From positions 62,001-126,000 of the forward strand of contig NZ_JAFNJS010000003.1 in NCBI RefSeq assembly GCF_019024325.1: a stretch of 64,000 nucleotides of DNA. The letters are read 5' to 3'. Of this stretch, positions 49,853 through 61,025 are shown in pieces; positions within the stretch are counted from its first letter, which is position 1; every line of letters begins with the position of its first letter. A program made the position numbers and the translations under genes. The stretch comes from Falsiroseomonas tokyonensis. GTDB lineage: Bacteria > Pseudomonadota > Alphaproteobacteria > Acetobacterales > Acetobacteraceae. The notes beneath the pieces are model-generated. The model ran no database searches. It was given only the letters and a program-made list of their open reading frames with translations, and was not told the origin of the DNA.

Positions 49853-51883
49853 ATGAGCGGCTCCCCCGCGCCCAACCAACTCGACCTGGAGGCCGCGGCG
49901 CGGCTGGAAAAGGAGGCGGACAGCGAATTGCGCTTCCGCGACCTGACAGGCTTCACCGCCCGGCTGGTTTCCTTTCTCCTCGTTGCCTTGTCCGTCTTCC
50001 ATTACTACACGGCGGGCTTCGGCATCCTGACCGAGCACTGGCACAAGGCGATCCACCTGGCCGCCGTGCTCAGCCTGATCTTCCTGCTGTTCCCGGGCGG
50101 TTTCCTGTCCATCGGGCCGCGCATCGGCGGCGTGCCGGTGCTGGACTGGATTTTTGCCGGCGCGATCGTCGTGGCCACCATCTACCTGCCGCTCATCTTC
50201 GACGACCTGACCTTCCGCATCGGCAATCCGAGCGAAACCGACGTGGTGATGGGCACTATCATGGTGGTGCTGGTGCTGGAGGCCACAAGACGGTCCATGG
50301 GGCCGATCCTGCCCATCATCGTCTGCATCTTCATCGCCTATGCGCTGTGGGGCAACCACCTGTCCGGCGTGCTGGCGCATCCGGGCTCCGACTGGTCCGG
50401 CTTCGTCAACCATGTCTATCTGACGGGCGAGGGAATCTTCGGCATTCCTGCCAAGGTGGTCGCGACCTTCGTCTTCCACTTCGTGCTGTTCGGCGTGATC
50501 GCGACGCGCATGGGCCTTGGCCAGTTCTTCATCGACCTGGCCAGCATCATGGCCGGCCGCTACCCGGGCGGTCCGGCCAAGGTGGCGGTGCTGGCCTCCG
50601 CCATGTTCGGCTCCATCAGCGGCTCCTCCATCGCCAACACCGTCACCACCGGGTCGCTGACCATCCCGGCGATGAAGAAGATCGGCTACAAGCCGCATTT
50701 CGCCGGCGCCGTCGAAGCGGCCGCCAGCGCGGGTGGGCAGATCACGCCGCCGATCATGGGCGCTGCCGCCTTCGTCATGATCGAGTTCCTGGAAATCCCG
50801 TTGACCACGCTGCTGATCGCGGCCGCGGTGCCGGCGGCGATGCATTTCTGGGGCGTCTTCGTGCAGGTGCATTTCGAGGCGAAGCGCCTGGGCCTGCGCG
50901 GCATGGAGGCGCATGAGATCCCGAAGTTGTGGCCGACGGTGCGCGATGGCTGGCCCACCGTGATCCCGCTGGTGGCCCTCGTCTGGGTCATCGTTGCAGG
51001 CTACACGCCCTACCTCGCCGCCTTCGTCGGCATCACGCTCTGCGTCATCGTGGGCTTCCTGAACCCGCGCAACCGGCTGACGCTGCGCGACCTGTGGGAT
51101 GCGCTGGACATGGGCGCGCGCTACGCGCTTGCGGTCGGCGCGGCCGCAGCGGCAGTCGGCATGGTGGTGGGTGTGGTGACGCTGACCGGCGCCGGCTTCC
51201 GGGTTGGCTTCATCGTCACCCAGGCGGCTGCCAGCACGGCGCAGTTCTTCGCGCCGATCTTCGACATCCTGCCGGCCGGCTTCGGCAGCCTGGCGGGGCT
51301 GACCCTGTTCATGACGCTGCTCTTCGTCGCGCTGATCTGCATCGTCATGGGCGCGGGTATCCCCACCACGGCGCTGTACATCGTGCTGGCGGCGATCGCG
51401 GCACCGGCGGTCATCCAGCTCGGCGTGCCGCCGCTCGCAGCGCATCTCTTCATTCTCTACTACGGCATCCTGGCGGACCTCACGCCGCCGGTCTGCGTCG
51501 CGGCCTATGCGGCGGCGGGCATCGCTGGGTCCAACCCGTTCCGCACCGGGCTCACCGCCTTCCGGCTGGGGGCCGCGAAGGCAACGGTGCCCTTCGTCTT
51601 CGCCTATGCGCCGACGATGCTGATCATGGTGGATGACTTCACCCTGGCCAGCTTCCTGTTCGTCACCATCACCTGCGCGCTGGGCGTGCTGGTGCTGGGC
51701 ATCGGGCTGACCGGCTATGCCTTCACCCATATGGGCCTGGCCTCGCAGCTCGGCCTGGTGGTGGCGGCGCTGATGACGATCTCGCCCAGCGGGCCGCTCA
51801 CCGCCATCGGGGCAGCGATCGCGGTGCCGATCCTGGCGCTGAACTTCCTGCGCAGCCGGCGGGAGGGTACGGCTCTGGCCTGA
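49853..51883 (+). CDS. TRAP transporter fused permease subunit (DctQ-DctM)
   Basis: 676 residues with about 17 hydrophobic segments. The N-terminal portion (to about residue 170) corresponds to the small DctQ-like subunit; the large DctM part follows. Hallmarks: SGSSIANTVTTGSLTIPAMK, AGAVEAAASAGGQITPPIMG, GAGIPTTALYIVLAAIAAPA and ILADLTPPVCVAAYAAAGIA. Sodium-coupled secondary uptake with the TAXI receptor encoded upstream. A hairpin at 51899-51924 follows the stop. Confidence 0.95.
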   Translation: MSGSPAPNQLDLEAAARLEKEADSELRFRDLTGFTARLVSFLLVALSVFHYYTAGFGILTEHWHKAIHLAAVLSLIFLLFPGGFLSIGPRIGGVPVLDWIFAGAIVVATIYLPLIFDDLTFRIGNPSETDVVMGTIMVVLVLEATRRSMGPILPIIVCIFIAYALWGNHLSGVLAHPGSDWSGFVNHVYLTGEGIFGIPAKVVATFVFHFVLFGVIATRMGLGQFFIDLASIMAGRYPGGPAKVAVLASAMFGSISGSSIANTVTTGSLTIPAMKKIGYKPHFAGAVEAAASAGGQITPPIMGAAAFVMIEFLEIPLTTLLIAAAVPAAMHFWGVFVQVHFEAKRLGLRGMEAHEIPKLWPTVRDGWPTVIPLVALVWVIVAGYTPYLAAFVGITLCVIVGFLNPRNRLTLRDLWDALDMGARYALAVGAAAAAVGMVVGVVTLTGAGFRVGFIVTQAAASTAQFFAPIFDILPAGFGSLAGLTLFMTLLFVALICIVMGAGIPTTALYIVLAAIAAPAVIQLGVPPLAAHLFILYYGILADLTPPVCVAAYAAAGIAGSNPFRTGLTAFRLGAAKATVPFVFAYAPTMLIMVDDFTLASFLFVTITCALGVLVLGIGLTGYAFTHMGLASQLGLVVAALMTISPSGPLTAIGAAIAVPILALNFLRSRREGTALA

Positions 51884-51898
51884 GGCCTGCTTAGTTTC

Positions 51899-51924
51899 CG
51901 GCCGGGTGCTTCAGCGCTCGGCCG
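51899..51924 (+). terminator. Hairpin after the TRAP permease gene
   Basis: CGGCCGGGTGC (51899-51909), loop TTCA, GCGCTCGGCCG (51914-51924): 11 pairs including two G-T wobbles, 16 bases after the stop. No T-run follows. It may terminate or attenuate transcription before the amidase operon. Confidence 0.5.
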
Positions 51925-52019
51925 AGGAAGCGGGCGCTCAGGCATCAAGGCGCCACCCTGGCTTGCGCCGAAGCCGGGGGGCGTGGTCCCATCCGTCCGC
52001 TATTGGGCCGGAGGAGAGC

Positions 52020-53486
52020 ATGGCGTCATCGCAATCAGGCCCTGCGCTGCTCTGCGACCTGCCGGCGGTGGAGTTGCGCCGGCTGATCGGCACGCGCCGC
52101 ATTTCGCCGGTGGAACTGCTGGCCGATTGCCTGGCACGCATCGCCGCGGTGAACCCGGTGCTGAATGCCGTCGTCGCGCTGGATGTCGAAGGTGCCACGC
52201 AGGCAGCGCGCGCGGCGGAAGCTTCGGTGATGCGCGGCGAAAGGCTGGGCCCGCTGCACGGCCTGCCGATCGGCATCAAGGACCTGAACGATACGGCCGG
52301 GCTGCGCACCACCTATGGCTCGCCGATCTTCCGCGACCATGTGCCGCAGCGGGACGAACGCGTGGTCGCCGCGCTGCGTGCCGCCGGCGGCATCATCCTG
52401 GCCAAGACCAACACGCCCGAATTCGGCACCGGCGGCAACACGCTGAACGAGGTCTACGGCGCCACCGGCAATGCCTTCGATCCGGCGCTGTCCTGCGCCG
52501 GCTCCTCCGGCGGTTCCGGCGTCGCGCTGGCCACGTCCATGCTGCCGCTCTGCACCGGGTCGGATACCGGCGGATCGCTGCGCAAGCCGGCTGCCTGGTC
52601 GGGCGTGGTGGGCTTCCGGCCGACGCCGGGCCTCGTCGCCTCCGAGCGCCGCCGCCAGGGCTGGTCTGTCCTTTCGGTTCAGGGCCCGATGGGTCGCGAT
52701 GTGGCGGATACCGCGCTGCTGCTCAGCGCCATGGTCAGCGCGGATAGCCGTGACCCCATGGCCGATCCGCGCCTTGGCGACCCGGTCACGCTGACGCTGC
52801 GGCGGCCGGTTGATCTCGCCACGCTGCGCGTCGCGACCTCCGTCGACCTTGGCTTCGCGCCTGTGGCGCCCAGCATCCGCCGCGTCTTCGCGGCGCGCAT
52901 TGGCGCGCTGGCCCCGGCGTTGGGGCGGTGCGAGGCGGAGGATCCGGACATGGCCGGAATCGACCGCGCCTATCGCGTCATCCGCTGCACCAATTTCCTC
53001 GCCGCCTTCAAGGGGCACTACGAGCGCGACCCGATGCTGCTCGGCGCCAATACGCGCGGCAATTACGAGGAGGGTCTGCGCTACAGCCTGGCGGATCTGG
53101 CTGCAGCGCATGCCGAGCAGACCCGCATCTACCGCGCCTTCCAGGACTTCTTCACCCGCCACGACCTGCTGCTGCTGCCCTGCCAGGCCATGACGCCCTT
53201 CCCGAAGCAGCTTCCCTATCCGACGGAGATGGAGGGCTTGCCGCTGGAGGGATATTTCGCCACCTCCGGCATTACCTATGGAATCTCCATGATGGGCCAT
53301 CCGGCCATCTGCATCCCCTGCGGGCGGGACGAGCAGGGCATGCCCTTCGGTTTGCAGATCGTCGGGCCGCGTGGCGGCGACGCCTTCCTGCTCGATGCCG
53401 CGCAGGCGCTGGAGGCGCATTTCCGCGACCTTCCGGACTGCCGGCGGCCTTTGCCGGATCTTGCGGCATTGGCGGCCGCGGCATGA
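52020..53486 (+). CDS. Amidase (amidase signature family)
   Basis: 488 residues from the ATG at 52020, with GGAGGAGA upstream. The Ser-cisSer-Lys catalytic triad is visible: Lys87 in HGLPIGIKDLND, the cis-Ser in CAGSSGGSGVALA (162-163), and nucleophile Ser186 in GSDTGGSLRKPAAW. Usual length. It hydrolyses amides to acid and ammonia. The stop overlaps the flavoprotein gene start (ATGA), so the two are co-translated. The location after the TAXI-TRAP transporter suggests breakdown of an imported amide or acyl-amino-acid. Confidence 0.92.
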   Translation: MASSQSGPALLCDLPAVELRRLIGTRRISPVELLADCLARIAAVNPVLNAVVALDVEGATQAARAAEASVMRGERLGPLHGLPIGIKDLNDTAGLRTTYGSPIFRDHVPQRDERVVAALRAAGGIILAKTNTPEFGTGGNTLNEVYGATGNAFDPALSCAGSSGGSGVALATSMLPLCTGSDTGGSLRKPAAWSGVVGFRPTPGLVASERRRQGWSVLSVQGPMGRDVADTALLLSAMVSADSRDPMADPRLGDPVTLTLRRPVDLATLRVATSVDLGFAPVAPSIRRVFAARIGALAPALGRCEAEDPDMAGIDRAYRVIRCTNFLAAFKGHYERDPMLLGANTRGNYEEGLRYSLADLAAAHAEQTRIYRAFQDFFTRHDLLLLPCQAMTPFPKQLPYPTEMEGLPLEGYFATSGITYGISMMGHPAICIPCGRDEQGMPFGLQIVGPRGGDAFLLDAAQALEAHFRDLPDCRRPLPDLAALAAAA

Positions 53487-54745
53487 GTGCCGCGCCGTCC
53501 CGCATCCTGGTCATTGGCGCCGGCATCGTCGGCATGGCGATCGCTTTTCGCCTGCGCCAGTCGGGCGCCGAGGTTACCGTGGTGGATGCGGAGCCGCCCG
53601 GAGAGGGCGGGGCAAGTTTCGGCAATGCAGGGGCCATCAGCGCCAGCTCCGTGGCCCCGCTCGCCATGCCCGGCCTGCTGCGCCAGGTGCCGCGCATGCT
53701 GCTGGACCGCGCCGCGCCGCTGCATGTGCCGGCCGGCTACTGGCTGCGTGCCGCGCCCTGGCTGGCGCGCTTCGTCGCCGCCGCGCGCCCCGCCGCCGTG
53801 ACGCGCGCCACCGCCGCGCTGGATGGGCTGCTGCGCCTAGCGACGGAGCAGCACATGGCGCTGGCGCGGGAGATCGGCGCGCCGGAACTGCTGCGCCCGC
53901 ATGGCCAGCTCTACCTGTACCGGGATGCGGCTCAGTTGGAGAAGGATCGCGCCAGCTGGGAGATCCGCCGCGCCCATGGCGCGCGGCTGGAGCAGCTGGA
54001 CCGTGCCGGCATCATGGCGCTCGAGCCCGCGATCGGCCCCGCCTACCAGCTCGGCATCCTGCTGGCCGATCATGCGCATTGCGCTTCCCCGCTTCGCTAC
54101 GTGCGTGCGCTGACGGCTGCCTTTGAGCAGGCGGGCGGCGTGGTGGTGCGCGACCGCATCGTGCGGCTGACAACGCAGGATGGACGCATGACCGGCGCTC
54201 AGGGCCAGGCGGGCCAGCACGCGGCAGAAGCGGTGGTGCTTGCGGCCGGCGCCTGGTCCGCGCGGTTGGCAGAGCCGCTCGGCTATCGCATCCCGCTGGA
54301 ATCGCAGCGCGGCTACCACCTGGATCTGCACGATCCGGGCATCGCCTTGACCCGGCCGGTGATCCCGGCGGACCGCAAGGTCTTCATCACGCCGATGGAG
54401 ACCGCGCTGCGTGTTGCCGGCACGGTCGAGTTCGGCGGGTTGGATCGCAAGCCGGATCCGGCGCGGGCGGAACTGCTCTATGCGGATCTGGCAGCCGTCT
54501 TTCCGGAGGCGCGGCCGGCGCGGGCCGAGGGCTTCTGGATGGGGCACCGGCCCTGCCTGCCGGATTCGGTGCCGGTGATCGGCCCTGCGCGGCGCGTGCC
54601 CGGCCTCTTCTTCGCCTTCGGCCACGGCCATCTCGGCCTGACCGGCTCTGCCCCCACCGCCGAGATGCTGGCCCCCGTGGTGCTTGGTCGCCCGAGCAAC
54701 CAGGACTTGGCGCCCTATGCGGCAGAGCGCTTTTCAGGAGCCTGA
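53483..54745 (+). CDS. FAD-dependent oxidoreductase (D-amino acid dehydrogenase-like)
   Basis: 420 residues from the ATG at 53483. Rossmann FAD motif ILVIGAGIVGMAIAFRLRQS, then EGGASFGNAGAISASSVAPL typical of DadA-like dehydrogenases, YLYRDAAQLEKDRASWEI, and the C-terminal GHRPCLPDSVPVIGPARRVP with FFAFGHGHLGLTGSAPTAEM. It oxidises D-amino or related amines to 2-oxoacids at the membrane, passing electrons to the quinone pool. Coupled to the amidase gene, it could act on the amine the amidase releases; this link is inference. Confidence 0.88.
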   Translation: MSAAPSRILVIGAGIVGMAIAFRLRQSGAEVTVVDAEPPGEGGASFGNAGAISASSVAPLAMPGLLRQVPRMLLDRAAPLHVPAGYWLRAAPWLARFVAAARPAAVTRATAALDGLLRLATEQHMALAREIGAPELLRPHGQLYLYRDAAQLEKDRASWEIRRAHGARLEQLDRAGIMALEPAIGPAYQLGILLADHAHCASPLRYVRALTAAFEQAGGVVVRDRIVRLTTQDGRMTGAQGQAGQHAAEAVVLAAGAWSARLAEPLGYRIPLESQRGYHLDLHDPGIALTRPVIPADRKVFITPMETALRVAGTVEFGGLDRKPDPARAELLYADLAAVFPEARPARAEGFWMGHRPCLPDSVPVIGPARRVPGLFFAFGHGHLGLTGSAPTAEMLAPVVLGRPSNQDLAPYAAERFSGA

Positions 54746-54820
54746 GCAAGCAGGCGAAAGCGCCGTCCAGGTCACATCGCGGGACTCGCGGAATTCGCTG
54801 ACCGGCGGCAGCGCGCGCCG

Positions 54821-55273
54821 TCAGATCGGCAGATCGCTGCCGCTCTTCACCTCTTCCATCACCGTATAGGTGTGCGTCTGCCGGATGCCCGGCAGCTTCA
54901 CCAGGCTCTCGCCGAGGAAGCGGCGATAGGCCGCCATGTCGCGCACCCGCACCTTGATCAGGTAGTCGAAGCCGCCGGCCAGCATGTGGCATTCGATGAT
55001 CTCGGGCAGGCGGCGCACCGCGGCGGCGAAATCGTCGAAGACGGTGGTGCTGGTGCGGTCCAGCGTGATCTCGACGAAGACCAGCAGCGCGCGATCGAGC
55101 AGGCTGGGGTTCAGCCGCACCGCATAGCCCTCGATCACCCCCTCCCGCTGCAGCCGCCGGATGCGTTCTGAGGTGGCGGCCTGGCTGAGATTCGCCTGCT
55201 TCGCCAGATCCACATTGGACATGCGGCCATCGCGTTGCAGCAGGCGGAGGAGGCGTCGGTCGGTGTCATCCAT
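54821..55273 (-). CDS. putR: Lrp/AsnC family regulator, probable PutR
   Basis: 150 residues from the ATG at 55273. Winged helix (DDTDRRLLRLLQRDGRMSNV, QANLSQAATSERIRRLQREG) and RAM domain (EIIECHMLAGGFDYLIKVRV). It is divergent, 131 bases from putA, exactly as PutR activators of proline catabolism in Alphaproteobacteria. The symbol is given by position. An AGAATTCGCGAAAA-like core in the gap is shared with the other Lrp-controlled promoter in this window. Confidence 0.85.
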   Translation of the reverse strand: MDDTDRRLLRLLQRDGRMSNVDLAKQANLSQAATSERIRRLQREGVIEGYAVRLNPSLLDRALLVFVEITLDRTSTTVFDDFAAAVRRLPEIIECHMLAGGFDYLIKVRVRDMAAYRRFLGESLVKLPGIRQTHTYTVMEEVKSGSDLPI

Positions 55274-55280
55274 CGGCCAA

Positions 55281-55296
55281 AGTTTTCGCGAATTCT
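55281..55296. promoter_or_regulatory. Candidate Lrp operator core in the putR-putA gap
   Basis: On the minus strand this reads AGAATTCGCGAAAACT. The promoter of the Lrp/indolepyruvate oxidoreductase pair at 23566-23578 has AGAATTCGGAAAA, one base shorter. It begins 7 bases upstream of the putR start. Confidence 0.35.
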
Positions 55297-55404
55297 GCCG
55301 CATCTGACCATGAATGATTCGCCGACCCGCCGCAAAATCCGAACCCTCTTCGGCACCGGGCGCTCTACAGCAGGAATCGCCAGTTCTCCCAGGGACGCCC
55401 GCCC

Positions 55405-58400
55405 ATGTCCGCCACCGCCTTCGCCAACGTCACCCCGCTGCCGCCGCGCGACGCCCTGCACGCCCGGATCACCACCGCCTGCCGGCCGCCCGAGGCCGAT
55501 TGCATCGCCGCCCTGTTGCCCGCCGCCACCCTGCCGCCCGAGACCAGCCGGCAGGCCAGTGCGCTCGCCACCCGGCTGGTCACCGCGCTGCGCGCCAAGG
55601 GCCAGCGCGGCGCGGTCGAGGGGCTGGTGCAGGAATACGCCCTCTCCTCCCAGGAGGGCGTCGCGCTGATGTGCCTGGCGGAGGCGCTGCTGCGCATTCC
55701 GGACAGCGCGACGCGGGATGCGCTGATCCGCGACAAGGTCGGCAGCGGCGACTGGCGCCGCCATGTCGGCCAGTCCCCTTCGCTTTTCGTCAATGCCGCC
55801 ACCTGGGGGCTGGTGGTCACCGGCAAGCTGGTGGGCACCGCGGATGAGACCGGCCTCGCCCAGGCGCTGACCCGCCTGCTGGCCAAGGGCGGGGAGCCGC
55901 TGATCCGCAAGGGCGTCGACATGGCCATGCGGCTGCTGGGCGAGCAGTTCGTCACCGGCCAGACCATCGCGGAGGCCCTGGCAAGGGCGCGCCCGCTGGA
56001 GGCGCGCGGATTCCGCTATTCCTACGACATGCTGGGCGAGGCAGCGACCACGGCCGCGGACGCCACCCGCTACACGCAGGCCTATGAGGGCGCGATCCAG
56101 GCCATCGGCCAGGCCGCCGCGGGGCGCGGCCCCTACGAAGGCCCCGGCATCTCCATCAAGCTCTCCGCTTTGCATCCGCGCTACAGCCGCGCGCAGCAGG
56201 ACCGGGTGATGACGGAGCTGCTGCCGCGCCTGCTCGGCCTCGCGCGGCTGGCGCGCCGCCACGACATCGGCCTGAACATCGATGCGGAGGAGGCGGACCG
56301 GCTGGAGATCTCGCTCGACCTGCTGGAGGCGCTGTGCATGGACCCCGAGCTGGCCGGCTGGAACGGCCTCGGCTTCGTCGTGCAGGCCTATCAGAAGCGC
56401 GCGCCCTTCGTGCTGGACTGGCTGGTGGACCTCGCCCGCCGCAGCGGCCACCGGCTGATGGTCCGGCTGGTGAAGGGCGCCTATTGGGACAGCGAGATCA
56501 AGCGCGCCCAGCTGGACGGGCTGGCGGATTTCCCGGTCTTCACCCGCAAGCCGCATACGGATGTTTCTTACCTGGCTTGCGCCCGCAAGCTGCTGGCGGC
56601 GCCGGATGCCATCTTCCCGCAATTCGCCACGCACAACGCCGCCACCCTGGCCGCCATCCACAGCCTGGCGGGCCCGGACTTCCACCCCGGCCAATACGAG
56701 TTCCAGTGCCTGCACGGCATGGGGGAGCCGCTGTACGAGGAGGTGGTCGGCCCCGCCAAGCTGGACCGCCCCTGCCGCATCTACGCCCCCGTCGGCACGC
56801 ATGAGACGCTGCTGGCCTATCTGGTGCGCCGGCTGCTGGAAAACGGCGCCAATTCCTCCTTCGTCAACCGGGTGCAGGACCCGAAGGTGGCGGTGGCGGA
56901 GCTCGCTGCGGACCCTGTCGTGCAGGTGGCCGCCATGCCGACGCCCGGCGCGCCACATCCCCGCATCGCCCGGCCGCCCGCGCTCTTTGCACCGGAGCGG
57001 GAAAACTCCGCCGGGCTGGACCTGGCGGATGAAGCGACGCTCGCCAGCCTGGCCCAGGCGCTGCGCGAGAGCGCGACCCAGGACTGGCGCGCTGCCCCGC
57101 CCGGCGCCGCCGCCGGCCCCTGGCAGCCGGTCCGCAATCCAGCCGATGCGCGTGACCTAGTCGGCCAGGCCGCCTGGGCCACGCCAGCTGAGGTGGAAGC
57201 CGCCCTGGCCCGCGCCGCCGCCGCCCCCTGGCAGGCGACGCCGCCCGCGGCCCGCGCCGCCTGCCTGCAACGCGCCGCCGCGCTGATGGAGGCGCGCCGC
57301 GTGCCGCTGCTCGGCCTGCTGGTGCGCGAGGCCGGCAAGACGCTGGGCAATGCCGTGGCGGAGCTGCGGGAGGCGGTGGACTTCCTGCGCTACTACGCCG
57401 CCCAGGTCGCACGGGACTTCGACAATGCCACCCATGCCGCCCTCGGCCCGGTCGCCTGCATCTCCCCCTGGAACTTCCCCCTCGCCATCTTCACCGGCCA
57501 GGTCGCCGCCGCGCTCGCCGCCGGCAATCCGGTGCTGGCGAAGCCGGCGGAGGAAACGCCGCTGATCGCCGCCCAGGCCGTCGCCCTGCTGCACGAGGCC
57601 GGCGTGCCGCCTGACGCCCTGCACCTGCTGCCGGGCGATGGCGCGGTCGGCGCGCAGCTCTGCGGCGATGCGCGGGTGCGCGGCGTGGTCTTCACCGGCT
57701 CCACCGAGGTGGCGCGGCTGATCGCGCGGCAAGTGGCACAGCGCCTGAACCCGGATAGCAGGCCGGTGCCGCTGATCGCGGAGACGGGCGGGCAGAATGC
57801 CATGGTGGTGGATTCCTCGGCCCTGGCGGAGCAGGTGGTGGGCGATGTCATCGCCTCCGCCTTCGATAGCGCCGGCCAACGATGCTCCGCGCTGCGCGTG
57901 CTGTGTTTGCAGGAGGAGGTGGCGGATCGGATCCTCAGCATGCTGCGCGGCGCGGTGGCGGAACTGGCGATCGGCAACCCGGATCGGCTGGCGACCGATG
58001 TCGGACCGGTCATCACGGCGGCGGCGCGAGACGGAATCCTCGCGCATATCGCCGCGATGCGCGAGGCCGGCTGCACCGTGCACCAGGCCGCCCTGCCGCC
58101 GGGCTGCGAGGACGGCAGCTTCGTCCCGCCCACCATCATCGAGCTGGATGACCTCTCCCGCCTGACCGGCGAGGTCTTCGGCCCGGTGCTGCATGTGCTG
58201 CGCTGGCGGCGGCAGGATCAGGCGCGGCTGATGCAGTCGATCAATGCCACCGGCTATGCGCTGACCTTCGGCATCCACAGCCGCATCGACGAGACCATCG
58301 ACCAGCTCACGCGCCAATCGGCGGCGGGCAATGTCTATGTGAACCGCAACATGGTCGGCGCCGTGGTGGGGGTGCAGCCCTTTGGCGGCCATGGCCTCTC

Positions 58401-59013
58401 CGGCACCGGGCCGAAGGCGGGCGGGCCGCTCTATCTGCGGCGGCTGCTGGCGCGTTGCCCTCAGCCACTCGGCCTGGGGGCGGGCGAGGTGCCGGCCGCC
58501 GCACAGGCCTGGCGGGATTGGCTGGGCACGCGGGATGCCGCCGCCGCCGCGCGCCTGGCCCGGCTGCACGTCCCCCCGCCGCACGCGCTGGACCTGCCGG
58601 GGCCGGTGGGAGAACGCAACTTCTATGCGCTGCTGCCGCGCGGGCGAGTCCTCTGCCTGGGCGGAACGGAGCCGGGCGCGCTCTGGGCGCAGGTGGATGC
58701 GGCGCTGCTGTCGGGCAATGTCGTGCTGCTCGGCCCCGGCATCGCCCTGCCGGAGGGCCTGCCGCCGGCGCTGGCCGAGCGGGTCCGTCCGGCCGTGGCG
58801 GAGGATGAGGCTGCGGCGGTGCTGGCGGAGGGCAATGCAGCGCGGCTGCTGCCGATCCAGGCCGCGCTGGCGGCGCGGCCCGGCCCGATCCTGCCGCTGA
58901 TCGTCCCCGATGAAGCTGGTGTCTATCCCTTGGACCTGCTGCTGCGGGAGCGCAGCGTCAGCACCAACCTGGCCGCGGCCGGCGGCAATGCGAGCCTGAT
59001 GATGCTCGGCTGA
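55405..59013 (+). CDS. putA: Bifunctional proline dehydrogenase / L-glutamate gamma-semialdehyde dehydrogenase
   Basis: 1202 residues. It oxidises proline to glutamate in two steps, the first linked to FAD and the quinone pool. There is no N-terminal ribbon-helix-helix DNA-binding domain. The proline dehydrogenase barrel spans about 180-480 (KLSALHPRYSRAQ, IDAEEADRLEISLDLLE). The aldehyde dehydrogenase spans about 530-1010: ISPWNFPLAIFTGQ, ETGGQNAMVV with the catalytic Glu, and DSAGQRCSALRV with the catalytic Cys. The C-terminal 180 residues form an extra ALDH-like domain, making it a type B PutA. Divergent from putR, which probably activates it in response to proline. Confidence 0.97.
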   Translation: MSATAFANVTPLPPRDALHARITTACRPPEADCIAALLPAATLPPETSRQASALATRLVTALRAKGQRGAVEGLVQEYALSSQEGVALMCLAEALLRIPDSATRDALIRDKVGSGDWRRHVGQSPSLFVNAATWGLVVTGKLVGTADETGLAQALTRLLAKGGEPLIRKGVDMAMRLLGEQFVTGQTIAEALARARPLEARGFRYSYDMLGEAATTAADATRYTQAYEGAIQAIGQAAAGRGPYEGPGISIKLSALHPRYSRAQQDRVMTELLPRLLGLARLARRHDIGLNIDAEEADRLEISLDLLEALCMDPELAGWNGLGFVVQAYQKRAPFVLDWLVDLARRSGHRLMVRLVKGAYWDSEIKRAQLDGLADFPVFTRKPHTDVSYLACARKLLAAPDAIFPQFATHNAATLAAIHSLAGPDFHPGQYEFQCLHGMGEPLYEEVVGPAKLDRPCRIYAPVGTHETLLAYLVRRLLENGANSSFVNRVQDPKVAVAELAADPVVQVAAMPTPGAPHPRIARPPALFAPERENSAGLDLADEATLASLAQALRESATQDWRAAPPGAAAGPWQPVRNPADARDLVGQAAWATPAEVEAALARAAAAPWQATPPAARAACLQRAAALMEARRVPLLGLLVREAGKTLGNAVAELREAVDFLRYYAAQVARDFDNATHAALGPVACISPWNFPLAIFTGQVAAALAAGNPVLAKPAEETPLIAAQAVALLHEAGVPPDALHLLPGDGAVGAQLCGDARVRGVVFTGSTEVARLIARQVAQRLNPDSRPVPLIAETGGQNAMVVDSSALAEQVVGDVIASAFDSAGQRCSALRVLCLQEEVADRILSMLRGAVAELAIGNPDRLATDVGPVITAAARDGILAHIAAMREAGCTVHQAALPPGCEDGSFVPPTIIELDDLSRLTGEVFGPVLHVLRWRRQDQARLMQSINATGYALTFGIHSRIDETIDQLTRQSAAGNVYVNRNMVGAVVGVQPFGGHGLSGTGPKAGGPLYLRRLLARCPQPLGLGAGEVPAAAQAWRDWLGTRDAAAAARLARLHVPPPHALDLPGPVGERNFYALLPRGRVLCLGGTEPGALWAQVDAALLSGNVVLLGPGIALPEGLPPALAERVRPAVAEDEAAAVLAEGNAARLLPIQAALAARPGPILPLIVPDEAGVYPLDLLLRERSVSTNLAAAGGNASLMMLG

Positions 59014-59016
59014 ACC

Positions 59017-60903
<1,887 letters not shown>

Positions 60904-60973
60904 GGCGTCCTCCGCAATCCCGGGTGCGGTGCTGGCATGCGGCCCCCGGTCAATGGGCCCCACTTGAAGCCAA

Positions 60974-60989
60974 TGTACCAGTTGGTTCA
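60974..60989. promoter_or_regulatory. Candidate TetR operator between quiC and the shikimate dehydrogenase gene
   Basis: TGTACCAGTTGGTTCA is a near-perfect 16-base palindrome; seven of eight base pairs are symmetric (core ACCA-GT-TGGT). It is in the 122-base divergent gap. A related site with the same right half TTGGTTCA occurs just before the TetR gene (62549-62564). This suggests one regulator for both promoters. Confidence 0.6.
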
Positions 60990-61025
60990 AAAGCCGATCA
61001 AGCCGCCGCGCGGAGGAGGATCTCG

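Noticed and set aside
48332-51730. Very long open frame (1132 codons) on the minus strand
   Set aside because: It lies antisense to the GntR, TAXI and TRAP permease genes; its translation is low-complexity Arg/Gly/His-rich. A GC-rich shadow of real genes.
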